The notes below the pieces were generated by a model. The model saw nothing but the letters and a program-made list of their open reading frames with translations, did no database searches and had not been told where the DNA came from. From the NCBI RefSeq assembly GCF_963678425.1, contig NZ_OY782855.1:2232001-2296000 (forward strand): a DNA stretch of 64,000 bases, in the 5' to 3' direction. The stretch's first letter is position 1; every line of letters starts with the position of its first letter. This DNA comes from an uncultured Bacteroides sp. (lineage in GTDB: Bacteria > Bacteroidota > Bacteroidia > Bacteroidales > Bacteroidaceae). A program made the position numbers and the translations under genes. Shown piece after piece: positions 45,756 through 54,959 of the stretch.

Positions 45756-46146
45756 AAGAGATATCTAATACCCCAAATATAGTTAGTTACATATATAACC
45801 GTAAACAAATTATTCCTCTGCCCTTGGCTGCTTCCCCAACAACATTATCCGTTTCTCCAAGTAACATCAATAGATCCCCCTGGAATCTTTAACCAGTTTA
45901 TCAGGATGCTTAAGCCAATATTACACGAATACTAAGCCTAAACTATTCGATAAACCAATATTTAGGTGTAGACATATCAATGATACACTGTAGAGTTTTC
46001 ACTTAAATAGTCTAGACTATGCTAAAATAAGCTGTACTTCTTTTTAAAAATTATTGGTGAAAGAAAGTATTAAGATACAAGTAAGATTACCTTAACTTAC
46101 TCGTATCATTCATTAACTGTAATGCAAAGCAATAAAATCTCCCGGA
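45756..46146. other. intergenic region with a periodic repeat
   Basis: This 391-bp gap lies between the RecD-like helicase (ends 46147) and the microprotein. It holds the TGTAGA-like array at 45967-46038. Before that, the minus strand has a short frame with LKIPGGSIDVTWRNG that I could not assign. Confidence 0.5.
45967..46038. repeat. TGTAGA-like array, 4 units at exact 22-bp period
   Basis: TGTAGA begins at 45967 and 45989, TCTAGA at 46011 and TGTACT at 46033. The third unit sits in a perfect 14-bp palindrome ATAGTCTAGACTAT (46007-46020). Weak members ending in GA occur on the same lattice at 45945 and 45923. Confidence 0.6.
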
Positions 46147-47565
46147 TTATTCCACCTGATCTTTGGGGTAGTTGACCAGATACAACGTCTCAGTAGCCCG
46201 GGTAAAGGCGGTATAGAGCCAGCGAAAGTAATCGGGAGTCAGCATCTCTGGAGAAATATATCCCTGATCAAGGAAAACCTTTTTCCACTGACCGCCCTGC
46301 GCCTTGTGGCAGGTCACCGCATATCCGTATTTTATCTGCAAAGCATTGTAATGAGGATCTGCTTTCATCTTTTTCATCCGCTCGCGTTTAGTGGAAATAT
46401 CAGCATAATCTTCCAGAACCGTATAGAACAGCCGGTCATTATCTGCCCTGGGAAGCGCAGGTGCATCAGTATGAAGCGTATCGAGGAGGACAGTTGCCTC
46501 CAATTCAAAATCCTGATAATCGGGAAAGGTCAGTTGAACATCTGCAAAACGAAAGCCGTAAATCTCACGCGTTCGCCTTACACGGCGCACCACAGCCATA
46601 TCGCCATTGGCTATAAACTCAATTTCCGGGGACTTTTCCGTCCAGAAATAGTTATTCTTCGCCACCATCAGCAAATCACCCGAACTAAGTTCCTCCTCCC
46701 TGTAGAGGATTGTGTTGCGGATACCTTTATTATAGATATTTGCACGTTTATTTGAGCGGCAGGCAACAATTGTTTCGTCCATCCCCACCTTACCGTAACA
46801 GTTACTAATCTCTTCAATCAGTTCATCGCCCGCCAACAAACGGATATCGGGAAAGCCTTTTACGCGAATCTTTGGCAGCATATCGGCATCTCCGTCTGCT
46901 ATGAGGTGACGCAAGGCCGTGGCATTCCACAAAATCCCCGAATCGTTCAGCTGACGAACCACCTGTGTCAGGTCCATTTCCCGTACAGACAAACCATATC
47001 CCTTAAGAACATCGGCGGTAAGTGCCGGACTCTCCTCCTCTCCCACTGGAGGAAGCTGAGCCGTATCGCCCATCAGCAGAAGTCTGCAACCTTGTCCTGA
47101 ATAAACATACTGAACCAGATCATCGAGCAGGCGCCCCGTTCCAAAAGCAGAGCCGGAAAGCCCTTCGTTAGAAATCATGGAAGCCTCATCCACAATGAAA
47201 AGTGTATGCTGGTGCAAGTTATCATTCACAGAGAAGTTAGAAAGTTCATTGCTGAAAGACTGCTGACGGTATATTTTCTTATGAATGGTAAAAGCCGGAT
47301 GACCAGAGTAAACTGAAAACACCTTGGCTGCCCTTCCGGTAGGTGCCAGAAGAATGGCCTTTTGACCGAGCTTCATCATTGTTTTCACCACCGCAGCCAC
47401 AAGCGAAGTCTTCCCGGTTCCGGCATAACCACGGAGTATAAATACAGTATCATTTACCGGAGAAAGCAGGAAGTCTACCAGAGCATCCATTGCAACAGAC
47501 TGCTCATTAGTGGGTTGATGAGGGAAATTTTCCTTTATTTGCTCAATCAAATAGCTATTAATCAT
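46147..47565 (-). CDS. RecD/Dda-like superfamily 1 helicase
   Basis: The 472-residue protein unwinds DNA from a 5' end, to judge from its family. It shows Walker A in RGYAGTGKTSLVAAV, motif II TLFIVDEASMIS, motif III MGDTAQLPPVGE, and near the C-terminus YAVTCHKAQGGQWKKVFLD and RWLYTAFTRATETLYLV (UvrD_C_2 region). It is shorter than RecD2 and lacks its long N-terminal region, so it is closer to Dda or the stand-alone RecD-like ATPases of Bacteroidetes. It is divergent from the DUF3822 gene. Confidence 0.88.
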   Translation of the reverse strand: MINSYLIEQIKENFPHQPTNEQSVAMDALVDFLLSPVNDTVFILRGYAGTGKTSLVAAVVKTMMKLGQKAILLAPTGRAAKVFSVYSGHPAFTIHKKIYRQQSFSNELSNFSVNDNLHQHTLFIVDEASMISNEGLSGSAFGTGRLLDDLVQYVYSGQGCRLLLMGDTAQLPPVGEEESPALTADVLKGYGLSVREMDLTQVVRQLNDSGILWNATALRHLIADGDADMLPKIRVKGFPDIRLLAGDELIEEISNCYGKVGMDETIVACRSNKRANIYNKGIRNTILYREEELSSGDLLMVAKNNYFWTEKSPEIEFIANGDMAVVRRVRRTREIYGFRFADVQLTFPDYQDFELEATVLLDTLHTDAPALPRADNDRLFYTVLEDYADISTKRERMKKMKADPHYNALQIKYGYAVTCHKAQGGQWKKVFLDQGYISPEMLTPDYFRWLYTAFTRATETLYLVNYPKDQVE

Positions 47566-47655
47566 TTTTTGTTTTTATATTTGTGCTACGAATATAAAAA
47601 CAAAAAAGAAATTTACTGTACCAATACACCAGGAATCTTTTTTAAATGCCGTAAC

Positions 47656-48492
47656 ATGACTGAAGAGTTAAGCATATCACACATTGATTTTACCAGAACA
47701 GAACAATATACTTTGTCCGTTCGTCTGAGTCCGGAAGAGTTTTCTTTTTCAATCTATAATCCTACCAAAGAAAAGGCTTATAGCTTTATATCCAAAGGGA
47801 CCAACGAAAATCTGTCAATGGCAGCCAACGTAAAAGAGGCCATTAAAGAGAACGACTTCCTGAAACATGCTTATAAGAAAGTCAAAGTGATGCTGGTAAC
47901 AAAGCGTTTTGCAATGATTCCCTTCGAGCTTTTCGAGGATGAACTGGCTGAGAGTGTGCTTTATCATAACCATCCCCGGCAAGAGAACGAGATTGTTCTC
48001 TATAATATCCTGAAAAGAGCAAATATCGTGGTGGTTTTTGCGGTAGATAAAAGTGCATATCAGCAACTAATCGATCAATTTCCGGGAGCGCACTTCTATT
48101 GTCAGGCAAGCTCGCTGGCTGAATATTTTTCGGGACGCAGCAAGCAGGGCAATAATCTGAAAATGTATGCCTACCTGCGAAAGAACTCTGTAGATGTTTT
48201 GTGCTACGACCGTGGACGATTACTGTTTCTCAATAATTTCAAGTGCAGCGAAACGGCAGATATTATCTATTACCTTCTTTATGTATGGAAACAGTTGGAC
48301 TTTAATCAGGAAAGAGACGAGCTTCATCTGACGGGAATTTTTCAGGACAAAGACGCTTTAGTAAATGGGTTAAAGCAATTTGTGAGACAACTATTCGTAA
48401 TAAATCCCAATTCTGAGTTTTCATTAAACGGACTTTCGAAGATGGAAGAAATCCCCTTCGACTTACAAACTTTATCATTATGCGAGTTATAG
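47656..48492 (+). CDS. DUF3822 family protein
   Basis: Starting at MTEELSISHIDFTRTEQYTL the protein has 278 residues; an open frame further upstream only overlaps the divergent helicase. It includes VRLSPEEFSFSIYNPTKEKA, KRFAMIPFELFEDE and a second half with LTGIFQDKDALVNGLKQFV. The fold resembles actin/ASKHA-like proteins in this family, though no ATP-binding residues can be assigned by eye. DUF3822 genes commonly sit just before rsmD in Bacteroidetes; here the two overlap by 13 bp. The function is unknown. Confidence 0.85.
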   Translation: MTEELSISHIDFTRTEQYTLSVRLSPEEFSFSIYNPTKEKAYSFISKGTNENLSMAANVKEAIKENDFLKHAYKKVKVMLVTKRFAMIPFELFEDELAESVLYHNHPRQENEIVLYNILKRANIVVVFAVDKSAYQQLIDQFPGAHFYCQASSLAEYFSGRSKQGNNLKMYAYLRKNSVDVLCYDRGRLLFLNNFKCSETADIIYYLLYVWKQLDFNQERDELHLTGIFQDKDALVNGLKQFVRQLFVINPNSEFSLNGLSKMEEIPFDLQTLSLCEL

Positions 48493-49028
48493 GCGGAATA
48501 TATAAGAGAAGAAGATTTGACGTACCCAAAACATTTAAGGCACGACCAACAACCGATTTTGCCAAAGAGAATATTTTTAATGTACTCTGTAATAATTATC
48601 TGGACTTTGAGGATGGAGTTACTGCACTCGACTTGTTTGCAGGAACCGGAAGCATCAGTATCGAGCTGGTTTCCCGCGGATGTGATAAAGTGATATCCGT
48701 AGAAAAGGAAGGCGCTCATCATGCTTTCATCTGCAAAGTAATGGAAATGGTGAAGACCGACAAGTGTATCCCCATCCGTGGCGATGTATTCAGGTTTATA
48801 GGCTCCACCCGTGAGAAGTTCGACTTTATTTTTGCCGATCCTCCCTATGCGCTACCCAATCTGGCGGATATTCCGCGGATAATCTTCGAAAAAGAGCTAT
48901 TGAAAGATGGTGGATTATTTGTTCTGGAACATGGGAAAGACAATAATTTTGAGGAAGATCCCCACTTTTTGGAAAGAAGAGTGTACGGAAGTGTAAACTT
49001 CTCTATCTTTTCTAAAGCAGCGGACTGA
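48480..49028 (+). CDS. rsmD: 16S rRNA (guanine966-N2)-methyltransferase RsmD
   Basis: RsmD methylates G966 in the small ribosomal subunit. The 182-residue protein shows MRVIGGIYKRRRFDVP, the family N-terminal block RPTTDFAKENIFNVL, SAM-binding LDLFAGTGSISIE, the acidic ribose contact in VISVEKE, and the catalytic DPPYALPN. The length is normal. Its start lies inside the DUF3822 gene and its 3' end overlaps the convergent cls by 17 bp. Confidence 0.94.
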   Translation: MRVIGGIYKRRRFDVPKTFKARPTTDFAKENIFNVLCNNYLDFEDGVTALDLFAGTGSISIELVSRGCDKVISVEKEGAHHAFICKVMEMVKTDKCIPIRGDVFRFIGSTREKFDFIFADPPYALPNLADIPRIIFEKELLKDGGLFVLEHGKDNNFEEDPHFLERRVYGSVNFSIFSKAAD

Positions 49029-50472
49029 GCACGCGAACCACTGACTCTTTCACTTTCTGTCGTTTAGAGCGCTTTTCCCAGTTTTTAAGATAAACAGGAA
49101 TACAGTCTCGCTGATCCATAAAAAAGATCTCTTTCATTCGCAAAGCCGTGGATTCATCGTACATAAACGCATTCACTTCAAAGTTGTGCTCAAAGCTCCG
49201 GAAATCCATGTTTGTGGAACCTACGGTGGAAAGCGCATCATCTGAAACCATCAGTTTAGAGTGAAGAAAACCCTTTTGATAAAAGAAAACCTTTACTCCC
49301 GCTCTCAGCACATCTTTGAGATAAGACCAGGATGCCAATTGAGTAATAACAGCATCTGCATGTTCAGGAAGCATAAGGCGCACATCTACCCCTGCCAGTG
49401 CAGCTGTTTGCAAAGCAGCCAGGATAGGTTCAGTGGGTAAAAAATAGGGCGTCTGAATATAAAAATAACGTTTGGCACTGCTGATAGCCAGGCATAAGCC
49501 CTGCATAATTTCTTTCCATTCAGCGGTAGGCTCGCTTGTTACAACCTGAATAAGAGATTCTCCGACAGATTCCAGAGCCGGGAAAAATTTAGATGAAGTA
49601 AGCAGTGTCTGATCCACAAAGTACCAATCGAGTAAAAAAGAGGTTTGAAGTCCATGGACTGCCTTTCCTTTAATCATCACGTGTGTATCTCTCCAGATTC
49701 CCCAATCAAATCCCCGTACATATCTCAAGGCAATATTCATACCTCCTACGAATCCCACACAACCATCAATCACAACTATCTTACGGTGGTTACGGTAATT
49801 CACTTTACTGGTAAATACAGGAAAACGAACTTTAAGAAAGGCTCTTGCTTCAATGCCAGCCTCAACCATCTCTTCGAAAAAGCGGTTAGGAACATGCCAG
49901 CATCCAACATCATCATATATCAGACGGACCTCGACTCCCTGGCGGGCTTTATCTATAAGAACATCACGTATAAGACGCCCAACCGGATCATTCTCAAAAA
50001 TATAGTATTCTAAATGGATATGATGTTCGGCCTTCATCAGCTCTCGGATAAGAGCCTGCAGTTTGGCATAGCCGTCAGTATAAATTTCCACCTCGTTACC
50101 TTCAAAAGGAAGAGCCTGATTGGTATTCCGAAAAAGCTGAGCAACCTGATACTGATCGGCAGGCAATTCATACGATTCCTGAGCTACAAACTCAGCCATC
50201 GGCTTTTTCATTAAACGGTTATAACTTTTCTTGCTTATAATCCTTTCGCGCCGGGTGCTTCGCCCGAAGAAAAAATAAAAGACTAAACCAACAAATGGAA
50301 GGAACGTAAGAATCAATACCCATGCCATAGTCTTTACAGGGTTACGATTATCAAGAATGACAATAATAACCATTCCGATAATCACACCAAAGTAAAGTAT
50401 ATTATAGATTACTGAAAAAATATCATTAAATATGCCGTTCCAGTCCATACTTATTAATTGCTTATCATTCAA
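49012..50472 (-). CDS. cls: cardiolipin synthase
   Basis: Cls joins two phosphatidylglycerols (or PG and another donor) to make cardiolipin. The 486-residue phospholipase-D-family enzyme has two N-terminal membrane helices (about residues 14-70) with the PLDc_N motif RNPVKTMAWVLILTFLPFVG, and two HKD motifs: NYRNHRKIVVIDG with GGMN, and FLHSKLMVSDDALSTVGSTN. The size is normal. CdsA, which makes its precursor's donor, is at 31.9 kb. Confidence 0.93.
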   Translation of the reverse strand: MNDKQLISMDWNGIFNDIFSVIYNILYFGVIIGMVIIVILDNRNPVKTMAWVLILTFLPFVGLVFYFFFGRSTRRERIISKKSYNRLMKKPMAEFVAQESYELPADQYQVAQLFRNTNQALPFEGNEVEIYTDGYAKLQALIRELMKAEHHIHLEYYIFENDPVGRLIRDVLIDKARQGVEVRLIYDDVGCWHVPNRFFEEMVEAGIEARAFLKVRFPVFTSKVNYRNHRKIVVIDGCVGFVGGMNIALRYVRGFDWGIWRDTHVMIKGKAVHGLQTSFLLDWYFVDQTLLTSSKFFPALESVGESLIQVVTSEPTAEWKEIMQGLCLAISSAKRYFYIQTPYFLPTEPILAALQTAALAGVDVRLMLPEHADAVITQLASWSYLKDVLRAGVKVFFYQKGFLHSKLMVSDDALSTVGSTNMDFRSFEHNFEVNAFMYDESTALRMKEIFFMDQRDCIPVYLKNWEKRSKRQKVKESVVRVLSPLL

Positions 50473-50535
50473 TGAATAGCAAAAATAAATAAAAAAAACT
50501 AAAGAACGGCATATCTTAAGAAAAGAATAAAATAA

Positions 50536-53406
50536 TTACATCATTCCGGGACCACCTCCGGGACCACCTCCAGGGCCACCAAATCCACCTCGTCTTTCAC
50601 GTGGCCCGTCACCCGGTCCATGATCATCAGGTCCGAAGCGTCTAGATCTAGGTGCTTTGCCACCAAGTGTATTAAAGCGATAAACGAAATGAACCATAAA
50701 GTAACTGCCTAAAGTGTTATATTCTATATCCTGCATCATAGTCTCTGAAATGGTACGACTCAGATTACTCTGTTGGTGAAGAATATCATAGATCTTAAAA
50801 CGAATTGTTGCATTGTTTTTTGCCAGGAAATTTTTAGATAATTGCGCATTCCAAAGAATTTCATTTTTCTGAAGAGCATCAGAATATCCACTCTTAATAT
50901 TATAATTCACATCAGAAGAAAGGAAGATACTCCATGGCAGATTTATATTAGTATTTGCACCTAATAAGTAATTAAACGTCTCACGGTTGCTTTTTGTCTG
51001 CATATTATTCTTTGCCAAAGAATAGTTGATTGCTCCGTTTAAACTAAAATCAAAAAGATCTGACCGGTAATTACCAGTAATCTTTTGACCTAGATTCAAA
51101 TTATGTGTTGTGCTTTTTTGTGAATCAGAATATCCTCCACCCGACTGATTAGTAATACTTGTAAAACTTACGGCATCGCTATATGAAGCATTTGAATAGG
51201 TACTAAGCGTAAACTTCTTATTTCCCAGTGGAGTATTAAAAGATAAGAATCCTTGCGTATTCCAGTTTCCATTTACATTTACCAAATCTGTAATCTTACC
51301 ACCTGTTTCCTGATTATATCTCATTTTGCTGGCAACACTATTTAATGTATTGTTAAAGGAAAGATGCATCATTATACTTCGTTGACTTTCCTGCATATAG
51401 TTATTAAAGAACAGCATGAAGCGGTTACTGTAAGACGGCTTTAAGTCGGGATTACCATATCTTACATTTAGCGGGTCCGTGTTATCAATCACAGCCTGAA
51501 GGTTGTTTATATCCGGAGCCGAACTTCTTCCACGGTACATAATACGAAGTTGTTCTTGTTTCGAGAAACGATAATGAAAATCAAACGTTGGTGAAAAGTT
51601 AAGAACATTCTGAGATAAATCTTTTCCCTTGTTAGGACCAACAGTTGTATTACTCTTTGACGTCTGAGGTTCAAGACTAAAGCCGATATTATACATATAC
51701 TTAGTACGTATCGTTCTCAATGAAAGCTCAAACTGATGAGTCATATAACGATTAGTCAGAGAATTACTTAACGAGTCAATATAATCGTTATAATAATTCT
51801 TATTATTGAAAGCAGTTTCATAAGGATACTCGTCCATAGCATTATAAGCATACTTATCAGAGGCAGAATAACTATTTTGGAAACTATATCTAAATTGAAG
51901 GAAACGTTTGTTAAAAATAGGTTCAACGTAGACCATTTGCAATTTGTAATTATAACTATTACCATTATTATCTATAAATTGGTCTCTCAGATTTGTACTG
52001 TCGTTGTTATAAAAGTAGGTATCAGAATAAGAATAGTTATCCGAGTTATTCTTATTATACCCTGACTCAGCTCGCAAAGTAATGCTACGGCCTTTATTAT
52101 TCAGCTTTCTGTTAATCTGAAAATTACCTCCTAAAGACAGATAATTGGATATACCATCAGATTTCGATTTTTTATCATTTACAGATGCATGGCTATTATT
52201 AAAAGTAGAAGAAACACCATTGCTGAAACTATTTGTATGTGAATAAGATATATTTGGGCGAAATATGATATTTGTTAATGTATCAGGTCGCCATTCTAAA
52301 CGAAAGTCACCATTCACATCATCTCTAAAACGCCTTGAAGCATTATCAGCATTAGCGAAAGAAGAACTCTGGCCTAAGAAAGTCTCAGTAGAACTTTTCA
52401 TCCTTGCATCCTTATCTGATTTGCCATATTTAATATTTCCGCCAACTTCCAGTTTGTCTGTACTTTTGGCAAAGTTCATTCCAATCGATTTTGAAGCATT
52501 AATACCCGATCCGGCATTACCACTCATTCCCTGACCGGCATCACCGAATTCAGAGAAGCCCTGATTATTTGTATTATTAGCTGATCCAACAACTGTAAAC
52601 TGAGAATTATCCTTAAACTGACTAGCCATTGCTCCGGTTTCATACCGACTTTGGCTACCTGTACCTGCAATAAGGTTGCCAATTAGCCCCTTTTTCATTC
52701 CCTTCTTTACAGTCAAATCAAGAACAGTTTCTTCATCTCCATCATCAATCCCTGTAATTCTGGCAAGATCAGACTTTCTATCATAGGCTTTCACATTCTC
52801 AACCATATTAACAGGCAGATTCTTCATAGCCACTTTAGGGTCAGAGCTAAAGAATTCTTTTCCATCCACCATTATCTTCTTGATTTGTTTTCCATTGACA
52901 GTGATTGATCCGTCACTGCTAACTTCTGCACCCGGAATCTTCTTTACTAAATCCTCAAGCATTGCGCCTTCCGGCACACGATATGCCGAAGCATTGTAAA
53001 CCATTGTATCTTCCTTAACCGTCACAGGAGGAGCCTCTGCGGTAACAGTTGCACCTTTTAGCATTACAGCATCAGGCTTCATTGAAACCTCACCAAAATT
53101 GACTGTAGGTTTAGCTGATGTAATCTGAAAAAACTTAGTTAACGGAGCATAACCTATGAATGAAATTTTCATCACATAGCGTCCTTTTTTTAGACTTGGA
53201 ACAGAGAAAGAACCATCTTTTTTACTGGAAATTCCTGTTACAAAAGTGCTATCCGGTAAAGATAGCATGCGAATGGCTGCTTGCTCAACCGGAGCTTTTG
53301 TCGTATTGTCGAGAATCTTTCCTGATACCGAAGCACGATTCGTTTGTGCCTCCATAGAAAGAACGCCGAATAAGCACAGCATCAATAATGTTAATTTGTG
53401 TTTCAT
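50536..53406 (-). CDS. TonB-dependent-receptor-like outer-membrane barrel with Gly/Pro tail
   Basis: The 956-residue protein has a signal peptide (MKHKLTLLMLCLFGVLSMEA), a carboxypeptidase-regulatory-like domain (about residues 25-110, SGKILDNTTKAPVEQAAIRM), a plug-like region (DTMVYNASAYRVPEGAMLED then ITVNGKQIKKIMVDGKEFF), and a long barrel. It is of the 'outer membrane beta-barrel' subgroup (TonB receptor relatives lacking a clear TonB box). The last 35 residues are low complexity, rich in Gly, Pro and Arg (GGFGGPGGGPGGGPGMM), after the last strand. No SusD partner is adjacent. Substrate unknown. Confidence 0.85.
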   Translation of the reverse strand: MKHKLTLLMLCLFGVLSMEAQTNRASVSGKILDNTTKAPVEQAAIRMLSLPDSTFVTGISSKKDGSFSVPSLKKGRYVMKISFIGYAPLTKFFQITSAKPTVNFGEVSMKPDAVMLKGATVTAEAPPVTVKEDTMVYNASAYRVPEGAMLEDLVKKIPGAEVSSDGSITVNGKQIKKIMVDGKEFFSSDPKVAMKNLPVNMVENVKAYDRKSDLARITGIDDGDEETVLDLTVKKGMKKGLIGNLIAGTGSQSRYETGAMASQFKDNSQFTVVGSANNTNNQGFSEFGDAGQGMSGNAGSGINASKSIGMNFAKSTDKLEVGGNIKYGKSDKDARMKSSTETFLGQSSSFANADNASRRFRDDVNGDFRLEWRPDTLTNIIFRPNISYSHTNSFSNGVSSTFNNSHASVNDKKSKSDGISNYLSLGGNFQINRKLNNKGRSITLRAESGYNKNNSDNYSYSDTYFYNNDSTNLRDQFIDNNGNSYNYKLQMVYVEPIFNKRFLQFRYSFQNSYSASDKYAYNAMDEYPYETAFNNKNYYNDYIDSLSNSLTNRYMTHQFELSLRTIRTKYMYNIGFSLEPQTSKSNTTVGPNKGKDLSQNVLNFSPTFDFHYRFSKQEQLRIMYRGRSSAPDINNLQAVIDNTDPLNVRYGNPDLKPSYSNRFMLFFNNYMQESQRSIMMHLSFNNTLNSVASKMRYNQETGGKITDLVNVNGNWNTQGFLSFNTPLGNKKFTLSTYSNASYSDAVSFTSITNQSGGGYSDSQKSTTHNLNLGQKITGNYRSDLFDFSLNGAINYSLAKNNMQTKSNRETFNYLLGANTNINLPWSIFLSSDVNYNIKSGYSDALQKNEILWNAQLSKNFLAKNNATIRFKIYDILHQQSNLSRTISETMMQDIEYNTLGSYFMVHFVYRFNTLGGKAPRSRRFGPDDHGPGDGPRERRGGFGGPGGGPGGGPGMM

Positions 53407-53511
53407 GAACTATTTATATAATAAGAGAACATTTGTCATTTATATGACGATGTAAATGAAGAAAGGTTTAATGCAAAAAAACAATGAATTCATGGTAAAT
53501 GATTAAAATGC

Positions 53512-53542
53512 TTTGCTATTCAACGTTTTTAGAGTAAGTTTG
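53512..53542 (+). promoter_or_regulatory. promoter of aroB
   Basis: TTTG (53512-53515), 19 bp, then TAAGTTTG (53535-53542) is a full Bacteroidetes promoter. It lies 46 bp before the ATG at 53588, which it supports over the in-frame ATG at 53513. Confidence 0.8.
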
Positions 53543-53587
53543 CACCTCAGAAAAGAAAAAATACAATCCAATTTAACTCCCAAGGAT

Positions 53588-54649
53588 ATGAATAAACAAG
53601 AGGTAATCCTTTGCAATGAGCTAGAAAAAGATTTGCTTGGTGCAATAAAAAGCAAACCATACGATAAGCTCTTTATCCTGACTGATGAGCACACCACTCT
53701 TCACTGTCTGCCTGTAATCAACGAACTATTACTTAAAAATAATGCCATTTCTATTGCAATTCCTGCGGGAGATCTGAACAAGAATATTGAAACGCTGGCT
53801 CATGTATGGACACAACTGAGTCAAAAAGGCGCCACCCGTCACTCTCTTCTCATCAATCTGGGAGGAGGAATGACAACAGATCTGGGAGGTTTCGCAGCTG
53901 CAACTTTTAAAAGAGGAATCAGATATATTAATATTCCTACCACTCTTCTTGCAATGGTCGACGCTTCTGTAGGTGGAAAAACAGGAATCAACTTCAACGG
54001 ACTTAAAAATGAAGTTGGAGCTTTTGCACCAGCCAGCAGTGTCTTGATTGAAACTGATTTTTTAAAGACACTGGACCAGGAAAATTTCTTTTCCGGTTAT
54101 GCTGAGATGCTGAAGCACGGATTAATAAGCAATACAGAACATTGGGCGGAACTTCTTAATTTTCCTACCGATAAGCTTGATTATGCCAAACTGAAAGTTC
54201 TGGTAGGAAAATCGGTGCAAATCAAAGAAGACATTGTTGAGAAAGACCCTTACGAGCAAGGAATCCGTAAAGCACTGAATCTGGGACATACTGTTGGACA
54301 TGCTTTTGAAAGTTTCTCTTTTGAAAAGAATTGTCCGGTACTTCATGGCTATGCCGTGGCATGGGGAGTTGTTTGCGAACTCTACCTTTCTTCCGTAAAA
54401 ACAGGGTTCCCTACTGACAAGCTAAGACAGACCGTACAGTTTATCAAAGAGAACTACGGTTGCTTTGACATAGATTGCAACTGCTATGATAAACTTTATG
54501 CCTACATGCTTCATGATAAGAAGAATACAGCCGGAATTATTAATTTTACGTTGCTGAAAGAAGTCGGAGATATATGTATTGATCAATCAGCAACTAAGGA
54601 AGAAATTTTTGATATGTTCGATTTTTACCGCGAGTGCATGGGCCTTTAA
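53588..54649 (+). CDS. aroB: 3-dehydroquinate synthase
   Basis: AroB converts DAHP to 3-dehydroquinate, step two of the shikimate pathway. Starting at MNKQEVILCNELEKDLLG the protein has 353 residues, normal for the group. It shows GGGMTTDLGGFAAATFKRGI (NAD-binding Gly loop), the metal-binding block from IPTTLLAMVDASVGGKTGIN, and the histidines in RKALNLGHTVGHAFE and VLHGYAVAWG. An upstream in-frame ATG at 53513 lies before the promoter and is rejected. Confidence 0.95.
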   Translation: MNKQEVILCNELEKDLLGAIKSKPYDKLFILTDEHTTLHCLPVINELLLKNNAISIAIPAGDLNKNIETLAHVWTQLSQKGATRHSLLINLGGGMTTDLGGFAAATFKRGIRYINIPTTLLAMVDASVGGKTGINFNGLKNEVGAFAPASSVLIETDFLKTLDQENFFSGYAEMLKHGLISNTEHWAELLNFPTDKLDYAKLKVLVGKSVQIKEDIVEKDPYEQGIRKALNLGHTVGHAFESFSFEKNCPVLHGYAVAWGVVCELYLSSVKTGFPTDKLRQTVQFIKENYGCFDIDCNCYDKLYAYMLHDKKNTAGIINFTLLKEVGDICIDQSATKEEIFDMFDFYRECMGL

Positions 54650-54691
54650 AGTACGGTTCCCAGTAAGTTTCTGAATAAAAAATCCTCTAAA

Positions 54692-54724
54692 TATTTGGGG
54701 TAATTAAAAGTTTATGTAACTTTG
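54692..54724 (+). promoter_or_regulatory. promoter of tRNA-Pro
   Basis: TTTG (54692-54695), 21 bp, then TAACTTTG (54717-54724): a full consensus promoter 10 bp before the tRNA. Confidence 0.85.
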
Positions 54725-54734
54725 CATTCGATTT

Positions 54735-54810
54735 CGGGGTGTAGCTCAGCCCGGTTTAGAGTACGCGTCTGGGGGGCGTGTGGTCGGAAGTTCGAATCTT
54801 CTCACCCCGA
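54735..54810 (+). tRNA. tRNA-Pro (anticodon GGG)
   Basis: The acceptor stem is CGGGGTG/CACCCCG; the anticodon arm is CGCGT-CTGGGGG-GCGTG with anticodon GGG; the T arm is GGAAG-TTCGAAT-CTTCT-like. The length is 76 nt and CCA is not encoded. It decodes CCC and CCU. Confidence 0.95.
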
Positions 54811-54823
54811 CAAACTGGGTATC

Positions 54824-54860
54824 AAACACTTACAAGATATTACTTGTAGGTGTTTTTTTT
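54824..54860 (+). terminator. terminator of tRNA-Pro
   Basis: AAACACTTACAAG (54824-54836) pairs with CTTGTAGGTGTTT (54843-54855) with one G-T type pair, followed by a T-run. Confidence 0.85.
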
Positions 54861-54912
54861 TGAGATCTTTTTTAAACCTTAATTCATACCTTGATTAACA
54901 GCGTTTATTTAA

Positions 54913-54929
54913 GCCTGATAATTTCAGGC
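54913..54929 (+). other. small stem-loop in the leader of the next gene
   Basis: GCCTGA and TCAGGC flank a 5-nt loop, 30 bp before the start codon. It is too short for a terminator and is followed by a strong AGGAGGG ribosome-binding site at 54947-54953. Confidence 0.4.
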
Positions 54930-54959
54930 ATAACAATTCTGTAAATAGGAGGGATTTGA

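Noticed and set aside
45776..45930. Minus-strand fragment LKIPGGSIDVTWRNG as a gene relic
   Set aside because: Too short and interrupted by stops; I could not link it to a family.
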